Position numbers and translations under genes: made by a program. A stretch of DNA of 64,000 nt from Enoplolaimus lenunculus (lineage: Eukaryota; Nematoda; Enoplea; Enoplida; Thoracostomopsidae). Positions 55,340 through 64,000 of this stretch are shown here, in pieces. The notes below the pieces were generated by a model. That model was given only the letters and a program-made list of their open reading frames with translations, was not told where the DNA came from and did not search any database. Position 1 is the stretch's first letter; each line of letters begins with the position of its first letter. The stretch is taken from contig JASANG010001452.1 of assembly GCA_030248215.1 (NCBI GenBank), positions 1-64,000 on the forward strand, in the 5' to 3' direction.

Positions 55340-56379
55340 AAAACATTGGCCCTAACTTTGTATTATAGGTAGTTTGGCCAGAAAATAACTCTACGGGTGT
55401 ATATAGTCGTTATATATATTGAAATATGTGTGTACAAACATTAGATTTAAAACACTCGACTAAATTATAGCAAGATCACTACATGATCAAAAGATGTTTA
55501 CAGATTTCCAGCTTCTTTCTATCAGCAGAGTTTTTGCTATCGTCATTCTCGGTAGTTTTCATTCTTTCAGTTAGTTTTTATTACTGAAACAAAATTTATT
55601 GTTTTTGAGTTTGTCAAAGTTGCCACGAAGCTAATGTTGGCTGAGGTCTCGCAACGGTTGTAACAGAGGGCAAAATGTTATTAACAAATTTCGCAAATTT
55701 TCTTGATAACCGCGCGGTTGCCAAGACATGACTTATAGTTTAAAGGATGTTTGTTTTTTCAAATTAAGCGATGTTGCCAGAATATGGTTTCTATTTTTGA
55801 GCTTATAATTTTGACTATTCGACTTTGAATTCAATTATCTAAATTGATACAGAGCAAAAAGGTGGATTTAGTACGTCTTTGCAGAAGAACTTCAATATAT
55901 TCTTGAGGCGAAAAACTTATTTTTAACAATTTTTGTATGTAAATATACTCCAAGCTAAATCTTTTTGAGTCAATTAAAACATCTCTTTCCTACAAAAAGA
56001 ACCTTGAACGTAAGAAATTGAAGCAATTTTGCTGTCGGTAATATGTTTTCGAAGAATTAATAGTGAAGATGACTTTGGAAGCTAATGTTCGTTGATCCTT
56101 TTCCGGTTGCATCAAACGACAGCGCTTGTATAGTTGCTTTTGTTTAGCAGTAACATGAAACATCTCTTATCATGCATAAGTCTAAAGAAATTTGTTGCTG
56201 GTTCCAAAGGCTTTACCAAGTTGTTGGTTGATTCACTTATCTACACTGTTGAAATTAAAAACTGTGGCAAAACTGAGTGCAGAATTTTAATCGGTTTGTT
56301 AAAATATACGATTTCTGGGCAAACGAGAACAGAAAACAATTATCTGAAGAAAACCAAACGCTGGGATGAAAAACACTAC
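55340..56379. other. No gene recognised
   Basis: AT-rich. A frame at 56134-56454 runs into the tandem repeat that follows and has no recognisable domain. Confidence 0.4.
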
Positions 56380-56700
56380 AGGGGTGAAACGAACCGTGCA
56401 GTGAAACGAACCATACTTATTAGTGAAACCAAACGTAACATTAAAACCAGCTAGTCTGGGTGAAACCAATCATTGAGGTGAAATCGACCGTCGACATAAA
56501 ACTAACCGTTGCGGTGAAACCGACCGTCGGGATTAAACTAGCGGTTGCGGTAAAACCGACCATCGGGGTGAAAACAACCATAGTTCGAATGAACTAGCTG
56601 AGGGTATGAAACCAACCGCCGGGATGAAAGCGATCGTTGGAGTAAAACCTATCAAACTTGGTGTGAAACCAATCGTTGGGGTGAAACCAACCGCTCGTTT
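56380..56700. repeat. Degenerate ~18 bp tandem repeat
   Basis: About sixteen units of the type GTGAAACCAACCGTCGGG. Units vary at nearly every position except GAAAC and ACC, so it is old. Confidence 0.88.
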
Positions 56701-57316
56701 GAAAATGCTAGTGTAGAGAATTTAAACTAAACAGCTCTGTTATTACTTGAGTTCCATCATGAGAACTAAATTGAAAATCGCCACTTAAGATACGCGAACC
56801 ATAACGATTGGCAGAATGCAAATGATGGTGGCTCTTTATTGTATGCTATACAAGTTAGAACCCTTCTTATCACCAATCAATTTTTGCTAGCTGCACAGGC
56901 TTAAAGAGCTTGATTTATAACCTTTGTCATTTTTGGGCTGATCACTGTTTTATACACGTGATAATCGGCCGCGTGTGCAGATGGTGGCATTTAAAGTAAA
57001 AATCAAGCTAGCTATGTCATTTGTGTGCTCAAAACGGGTCCGTAGTTTTAGATGAAGCCTATGGGTGATCAGCAACACTTGTAAAAATTTTGCTACCCTA
57101 GAAAAGTTTTCACATCATTTATAGTTTTACTGCGAAATTTTTTATTACCAGGCATATTTTTTACCCCTTTCCAAACAGGTTAACCTGGCGGCTGGACACG
57201 GGCCTGTTTAAAAATTGCTTTTAGCTTTATTTTAAAGCAAAAGACGACGAAAATACCAGAGCACTGTAAAGGCTTTTTATGAGGGAAAAGTTCATATCAT
57301 TGTGTATTTACGTTCA

Positions 57317-57482
57317 CAGCGGCGGATCTACGCAGGGCAACCTGGCCTAGACCCCTCAGCATGGTCCAAACTAAGATTTTGCGGTACGATTTATCACTAA
57401 AGTTGTTTTGGCTTTTACCGCGCGGGGTTTTTATCACTGTCATATCTCATGTCCCCTTTAGAAGTTTCTGGATCCACAACTG
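57317..57482. mobile_element. hAT-like MITE, 166 bp
   Basis: Ends CAGCGGCGGATCTACG and, inverted, CAGTTGTGGATCCAG. Flanks are TACGTTCA (57309-57316) and TACGTTTC (57483-57490), an 8 bp duplication with a slight change. Confidence 0.72.
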
Positions 57483-59642
57483 TACGTTTCATGTGAGTTT
57501 TTCAGTAGAGCTATGTGGGATATTGGGTATGCACACGTCTCGTTTAGTTTCAACGTAATAATATAGTAGAATTTGTATGCAGGTCACGTCCGGAAAGCTT
57601 GTGCGGTAGGTATTTTTCAGTCTTGAGGTTGACATTTTATTGTACTAGAGGTTTTCTAAAACTATTTTAAGGGTCAGCACCCGCCTTGATTGGAAAGTTG
57701 GCAATTTCACTTAAAATAGGAAGTCCTCAGAAACATTTTATAAACTATATAATCATATATCAATTGTTTTGGACTTTGTTAATAATAAATGCCTGTCCAC
57801 TGAGAAACAGGAACACTAGGGAACTCGAGGTTGAGCTATACTTTTCTTGTGACACGCCGCAACATCCGGTATCGAGAGGCACTGCGCGTTTCTTAAAAAT
57901 TATGTTCTAAAATGACGCGCGGCAAGTATAGCGCAAACCTTACATAGAAGGAAGCATTTATGCATAGGTCTAAGGTTACAATTTATGACTTATGTTTAGG
58001 ATTAGCTTTAGGTTTAGGCTTGATTGCTGGAATAGCTTGATTTGCCAAAATTGATGAAGCCTAAAAGCTTCGGTGACCAAGCCTCATTATAAAGCATAGC
58101 TTAACCAAAAATGCTTCTAAAATATCTTAATTTAACAGCAAGCCAATTCAACGTTTTTTTGGCTTTGTGTATTTTTTTGGTAGATATTATTAATGCGAGT
58201 TATAGCGATGCAATGGTTTTAAGTTAACGCATCACCAGTTGTTGTTAATAGGACTTGTAGCTTTTGAACGAGCGAACGCTGAAGTACAAAATCAGCACAC
58301 TTTTTCAAGTTTGAGCAGGAGATCCGCAACTGTAGAAATTGTTCAGTTTGAATACCTGTCACTAACTGGTGATGGATGCTATATGCATTTGAAAATATAG
58401 GCGATAATAAACCTTTTTTTGCAAAATTCTAACTTTTATGTCAAAGCTGAACAATGTTACTAGAATTTCAGCTTGAATTAGTATCGTATTATCGTATTTC
58501 TGAAACACTTCTTCAAGTAAGAGCTATCGATGCTCAAAAATGCACACCTGTGAAATATACAGCAAGAGTAAATTAATAATGCTACTAAAACAGGTTACAA
58601 TGTTTGCAACAGTTTTGTGCTAATTAGATTGGTTGCAGTTTTTGGCTCTTTTATACTTGGCTCCGCAGACTTTGGCGTAAGTTAAGGGTTTAGGCTAAGC
58701 TTAAATTTTAAATTAGACTTGCCAAAACGTAAGCTAAAACTTTGTTTAAACCATCATATAAAACGCTAAGTCTGAAACTAAGCTTATTAAGCCTGAGCAT
58801 TAATCGTATCTGTAGCAGCAAAGTGTAACTCTATTTTTTATTTTAGATCAACTGTAAAGCCAAAAACTCTGGTATATTTTCGTAATAAGAGCTCTGTGCA
58901 AAAGTTGATTATTGTGTTTTTATATAGTTCTCTTTAGAGACTTGGTATTTTTATTCGCGGCATGTGAACGTTTGAGAGAAAAGTCAATTTTAACCAAAAT
59001 AGTCAGTCTACGCAAGGATTAGACTGTCGGGTTTTGCATGTGGCTTCAAACCCAGTAAATACAAGAATATGTTTTGTGCTGATTATCATATACGTTCCAA
59101 TTATAGTCATAGGCCTTAGGCGCTCTCTAAGTGTTTGCGAAAAGTTTGGTTTAGGATCGAGGTACATATTTAGGGTTTGACAAAGTTTTAAAGGTTTAAG
59201 TTTTGTGTCTCTATTAGGCTATAAGAAGATGTGTTTCGAACAATTTTAATAATCAACAGTTTAATTCGTTAACATACGTTTCGATACAAAGTAGTGTCAA
59301 GTTCAAAATTGTTGAAGCGTTTTACAAATTTTCAAAAATTCAAAAACCTTAGCGCCGTGGTTTACTACAATTTCAAGTTTAACAAGCAGCCACTGAAAGG
59401 GTCAGGAAGACGGTACTTCTCACGGGCAGTTTTAGGTTCAATAAATTACCTGCGAAATACATTTTTGGTCCAGGGATGTAGATGGGTATCAGGTTGTAGA
59501 ACTAAGAATAGAAATACATTGTTATGCTTCTTGTGTGTTTTTCTGCTTTTTCACCCAAAATTTTTTCGAAATCGTTAAGTTGGCAAAAACAAAAATTTTC
59601 AGTCGTTATAATTATTATGATAGCCCGCAACCAGGCATTCTA
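57483..59642. other. No gene recognised
   Basis: AT-rich, with short TTTAGGCTTAG-like stretches near 58000, 58690 and 59110. A frame at 59294-59578 has no domain I recognise. Confidence 0.4.
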
Positions 59643-60060
59643 CTGTAGTGACACGAATCAGACCGGAGTGACTGATATTTATTTGGCCTGTTCAGAAGGT
59701 ACCATGTTGCTATTTGGAAATGGACTGTAATTTATTTTTCAGCCCAATCTCCTCTATCTTATTATTTGGACCCTACTCCTTTTAGTTCGGCCAATGTTTA
59801 TAACTTAACTATACGTTGCTATGAGAATATGGTTTTAAAAGTTGGACATACTGCTAAACTATACGTAAAACATGTACTTTGCTGAGTGATTCATGATTGT
59901 CTTGAAGTTTACATCGAGAAAGCATTGTATTAATCGAATTAGAAGCATTTTTGGACTATAATCGAAGACTTTGGACTTTATTCAAATGCAGACTCTAATT
60001 ATCAAGATAAATTTCAATTAATTCTGACTCAAAGCTGGGCCCCGGAGTCTTATTACTCCA
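59643..60060. mobile_element. B-family MITE, diverged copy
   Basis: After TA, CTGTAGTGACACGAATCAGA and ATTTATTTGGCCTG match the family start. The far end (GGAGTCTTATTACTCC near 60045) is decayed and its boundary approximate. Confidence 0.6.
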
Positions 60061-61259
60061 CCTGATGGTTGTACCGCTAAATTAAAGAGGGGGAGGCCGA
60101 CCGGTTTCGTAGCCCTAAATTTCCACGCAACGAATACAGAAACGGGCGAAACATGGCAACTGGAGGTCATCCGAATGGGAGACGATTTAAAGAACAAAGA
60201 TTAATAATTCTGTTTTTTTCGCCAAAAATTAAGATGCCTTCTTTTAAAAGTTGGTTAGCTGTTGCTAATGTGAAAATATGACAGACGCCTTAAAAGTCTT
60301 GAATTAATTTTCTTTGTAAACTCTAAGATAGGTTCCGGCCGTTTGAAAAAATTTGAGCCTTTCAAGTATATTTAGCATCTCGCTCGTTTCACTCGGTAGT
60401 AGACTTGAGCCATTATATATTGCACACCCGAGTATATACCTTGTTTTTGGATAATCCGCTGTGCTCCTAATATGACCCTTCTATAAATTTCTTACCACCT
60501 CTCTATAGCATAGGACAAAATTTATTGCGTTTGAGAGAAGCAATCATAAATGTTTTAGGATCTATCAGTACTTAGCACTAGGTTTTGAAACAAGTGAAAT
60601 TTGGCGTCGCATCTGCCGATCTTAGGACCTAAGCAACAAAAGGTAATTAAGGGCAAAATTGTGCTTGTTTTCTATCCACCTTGTTGACTGCGTCTTAGCT
60701 GCAAGACCTATCACCAACTAATGAAAGATGCCGCAGATTTCAGAATATAGACACAAATTATATGTGAGTTGCTTGTTTTTATAATAATAGAATTATATAT
60801 TATTAATTGCTTTTAACAAAATACGGTGTGCTCTTACAAGAGTGTGCAGCTTAGTAAAAAATTTTGTGGAACAAAATGTACCACAGGGCGTTTAGTTTTT
60901 AACCGACCCCTCTTATTTATTAGGATAGTTGTGTTCGTTTAAACGGAGTAAGTTTACAATTTGAATATTTCAACGTGTAAAGCTGAAAAAAATCGGCAAA
61001 CTTCACCTATTACATAAGGAGGCGGATAGGCTAAAAACGCAACGTTTGATGGGTACATTCATTTGCACACTGAATGTACTCAGTTGCACATTCTTATATA
61101 CTCAGTTGAACATTCTTGCTGAATGTGGTCATTATCTTCTATTGCTTTAAATAACTATTTTTATAGCAATAACGTATACTTAGTTATTCAATTTAGTTAG
61201 CCAAAATGACCAGTGTATAGAATTGTAGGCATGATGTGATTTAATTTCTATGAAATAGA
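60061..61259. other. No gene recognised
   Basis: AT-rich stretch upstream of the EGF gene; any promoter should lie in its last part. ACTCAGTTGCACATTC-like units recur at 61060-61120. Confidence 0.4.
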
Positions 61260-61329
61260 ATGTATTTTGCCCTGGTTTGGATAGCCTTGTCGTTTCTATG
61301 CGTTAAAACGGCAGATATCGTGCTTCCAG
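61260..61329 (+). CDS. First exon of a secreted EGF-domain protein (signal peptide)
   Basis: ATG at 61260 opens MYFALVWIALSFLCVKTADI then VLP. The hydrophobic run with a likely cut after KTA is a classic signal peptide. Donor CCAG|GTAAGA leaves phase 1, which the exon at 63478 completes as Gly. The joining is inference from phase and content; further exons could lie in the 2.1 kb between. Confidence 0.6.
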
Positions 61330-61962
61330 GTAAGAGGTTTGATAAGTTATTTTAGAGTCAGTGTTTTTTATTTAAAGTAGGAATAGTTTAGGTGGTAACA
61401 GAACCAGATCTGTCCAAGAAAAACTGCGCTCGGCCTAAGGCGGAATTTCACTCCTCAAAAAAATAATTCAAGTCTGTTGATCATAAAGAACTTGCTAACA
61501 GTCAATGATATCTTTGAGGTTGGAAATCGTTTTTCTCACCCTTCATCAGCGCTTGCCGGAAACAGTCCCGGTGGAACAATTTGTGCCTGGCTAAATGTTG
61601 GATTTCAACTCCATTATCATTTAGGTTCGGTAAAGCATATGAAAGTTCCATTTGTTATTCAACGGCACACATTGAGTGATTGAGTTGGATTTGCTCACGA
61701 CTGGAAATTTAAGCAAAAACTGTGTACACAATTTTTCGAATTTAAAACCGTTTCCAAACCTGCGGTGCGTTTATTTGTTGCGATAGGTTTTCTCCACTAT
61801 TAAATCCCAAAATGATATTATGATCAAAATAAATTGCATTTTATTAACTTTGAAAACAGCCAGTTTATTCTTGGGTTACCATGCACGATAGAGTACGGCC
61901 ACGCGCAGAACCTCGTAAGTCAGTAAATACGGCTGTATAGGACACGGAAGACAATGGCATAC

Positions 61963-62205
61963 TAAGCCTAAGCCTAAACCTAAGCCTATGCCTAAGCCTA
62001 AGCCTAAGCCTAAGCATAAGCCTAAGACTAAGCCAAAGCCTAAGCCTAAGCCTAAGCCTAAGCCTATGCCTATGCCTAAGCCTAAGCCTAAGCCTAAGCC
62101 TAAGCCTAAGCCTAAGCCTAAGCCTAAGCCTAAGCCTATGTCTAAGCCTAAGCATAAGCCTAAGCCAAAGCCTAAGCCTAAGCCTAAGCCTAAGCCTAAG
62201 CCTAA
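61963..62205. repeat. Interstitial TTAGGC telomere-type array
   Basis: About 40 hexamers, written CCTAAG on the plus strand, with a few single-base variants (CCTATG, CCAAAG, CATAAG). TTAGGC is the nematode telomere unit. The long Arg-Leu and Lys-Pro frames over it are artefacts. It lies in the putative intron of the EGF gene. Confidence 0.97.
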
Positions 62206-62539
62206 TCTCTCTTTGAAATTTCTTCACTAGATTAAAAAAACAAATCAGACGAGCAGGTTTTAAAATAACCTTTTGGGTATAGCAAAAATATAAAAACTCT
62301 CGCTCACTACACTCTTCAGGCAAATTCAAAACTGTCCTCCCTGCAGTAAAATTCTGGTTACGCCTTCGTGGGTGAAACGATATAAGGAAATTTAGTGTTC
62401 GTTGGAAACGATGCATTGATTGCGGTTTTAAAACATGACTTAGTTTCTACTATGCGCTGTTTAGCTATGAAAATATTGTGAACCCGATCCATGCTAGTTA
62501 TCGTTGTTGCATTCAAGTGTACAGGCTGAAGCCGGGCTC

Positions 62540-62710
62540 GCAGCTAAGGGGAGACTAGGGAAGGGGGCTCAGCCTCCCTGGAAAGATATTAGCTCCCCCT
62601 AGAAGTGTTCTAACCTTGCTTGTAAGTCATTGAAAACCGTTGAATGCCCCTCCTGAAAAATTTTCAGCCTTCCTAGCAAGGTTAGCCGGCCACAGGCCTG
62701 GCTGGAGCTT
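62540..62710. other. Short GC-richer repeat element
   Basis: CTAAGGGGAGACTAGGG, GGGGGCTCAGCCTCCC and GCCTTCCTAGCAAGGTTAGC form loosely inverted ends, suggesting another small hAT-like MITE. Confidence 0.35.
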
Positions 62711-63477
62711 ATGTACTTTACACAGTCCAAATTCACACAGAAATTGAAAGGTTTGAGCCACACTTGCAACCATGCACGGTTAATGGTGAATCCAGAACTT
62801 TTGTACGGTTCAAGGCCGCTTCAGAGTCGTCCCGTTTTTGATTGGCTGGAAAAGTGGAGGCTTAGATTTTAGAACATATTTTTGCCTTAGACTTTGGTTT
62901 ACCTTTTATTCAACCCTCAGACTTAGACATAGGTCTAGGAATATGCTTAATTTACAGTTACGGTGTTGTATACGATTCTATTTTTCCATGCGATTTGTTC
63001 CTTCATATTATTCTTCCCCCCTAAAGCGTATTGATTAACTGCTAAGTTGACCTGTAAAGTTGCTATTGGAAAAGCGAGCACGGACATATCAAATGAAAAA
63101 TTTCTATCGCTTTATTGTATCCTTAGTTACTGCGAAATACTCGGATTCGAGCGGTCCGTTGACGTAGAAATGATCGGGAACTCAGACCTTTCTCTCTAAG
63201 CAGCTAAATAGCATGTATCCAAAAGACAGCTAGCACTAACCTTAGTTTGTAATAGGGTCAGAAAGGGGTTGAAAGTAAAAAGCCAAGAGTGACACTAAAC
63301 AGGTATCGGTATAACAATGGAAAAAACAGTTGGGGTAAACAAGGGTTTTCAACGAGGTTATCATGAGTTTATAGTCTTTCTAATTTGAAAGGGTAAAATT
63401 TTTCCAAAGGACCTGTCAGTGCCCCTGGCCTCCTCTGGCTACCGCCGACCCACTAAATTGTTTTGTTCCAATTTTAG

Positions 63478-63600
63478 GACGGTGTGAGTCCAATGATTTC
63501 GTTTGTGATCATTTTTGTGAAGATCTGGTCACAGGAGACTCGCATCAGTGCAAATGCAGACCTGGAACACAGCTGTTGACTGACGGTGTCACTTGTGAAG
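63478..63600 (+). CDS. EGF-like domain exon
   Basis: Between ATTTTAG and GAAG|GTAGGC, with phase 1 introns at both sides as usual for EGF exons. It encodes RCESNDFVCDHFCEDLVTGD then SHQCKCRPGTQLLTDGVTCE. The six cysteines follow C-x6-C-x3-C-x10-C-x-C-x12-C, and the end PGTQLLTDGVTCE is of the LDL-receptor/fibulin kind. The gene runs on past the window, so the protein cannot be named. Confidence 0.85.
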
Positions 63601-63763
63601 GTAGGCAAGTGTGCGCCTGAGCTGGTTCTAAAGTGCTTGTTTAGGTTCACGAGTGTTAAATTTAACAGAAGGCGAAAGTCCCCACACACTGTTTTACATT
63701 GTGATATGCATAGGCGTTAGCCCTTCTCGCGTGGAACTGTAAAAAATGTTTTATTAAAATAGC

Positions 63764-63960
63764 CCCACGCTGCAGCGCGCCGCCGCGCCCCACCGCACGT
63801 CGCCATATACATTTTGCGTATATTTTTTGTTTACAACGCATAGCAGCGTGCGGCGACGCGCGGCGACGCGCAACAGCGTTCGGTGGGGTGCGGCGTTGCG
63901 CGGCGGCGCGCGGCGACGCGCAACAGCGTTCGGTGGGGTGCGGCGTTGCGCGGCGGCGTT
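63764..63960. repeat. GC-rich foldback block
   Basis: GCGCGCCGCCGCGCCCCACCGC (plus) is mirrored by GGTGGGGTGCGGCGTTGCGC further on, separated by an AT-rich TATACATTTTGCGTATA. Within the right side a ~55 bp unit (GACGCGCAACAGCGTTCGGT and following) is repeated twice. The composition is unlike anything else in the window. Confidence 0.85.
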
Positions 63961-64000
63961 TTAAACAGTAAGTTATAGCGCACCACTAAGGATTAGGTAT

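Noticed and set aside
61865-62416. 183-codon minus frame rich in Arg-Leu and an 80-codon plus frame of Lys-Pro
   Set aside because: Both are translations of the TTAGGC hexamer array, which is open in several frames by its length.

Overview
This is AT-rich, intron-rich animal DNA, crowded with transposable elements. Long arrays and many short runs of TTAGGC (the canonical nematode telomere unit) point to a nematode or close relative; that assignment is inference. No rRNA, intact tRNA gene, operon or CRISPR array was seen.

Left third. The minus strand carries a recognisable VPS11 gene (HOPS/CORVET tethering subunit). Nineteen exons from 31680 down to 11624 can be read with canonical splice sites. 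From exon 8 to exon 20 every splice phase agrees, so this part looks like a working gene. One exon of about 25 codons (between 25632 and 19742) was not found. A 5.8 kb BEL/Pao LTR retrotransposon (4983-10799) lies antisense in the next intron, with identical-looking 222 bp LTRs and a perfect 5 bp target duplication. The exons beyond it lie inside a large imperfect palindrome (arms 1-2167 and 2790-4969), where the coding copies carry indels and the RING-finger exon is not seen. The locus is either truncated and rearranged, or misassembled at its left end.

The Pao element has a third ORF with a complete set of SGNH/GDSL-hydrolase landmarks, in the place where other LTR elements carry env. Its gag is fused in frame to pol, with the nucleocapsid and protease region missing.

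Middle (31.7-49 kb). This is mostly repeats: a tRNA-derived SINE cluster, a roughly 65 bp minisatellite, several MITE families with readable TIRs and target duplications, and one likely orphan gene for a Tyr-rich protein (41047-41751, minus).

Right third. 49279-54779 looks like an undescribed 5.5 kb DNA element. It has 56 bp TIRs (54/56 matching), a TTA target duplication, a Ulp1/SENP-like cysteine protease gene and a 458-residue ORF of unknown function, but no recognisable transposase. TTAGGC-bearing short elements surround it and sit inside it. At the far right, a secreted EGF-domain gene starts on the plus strand (61260, 63478-63600) and runs off the window.
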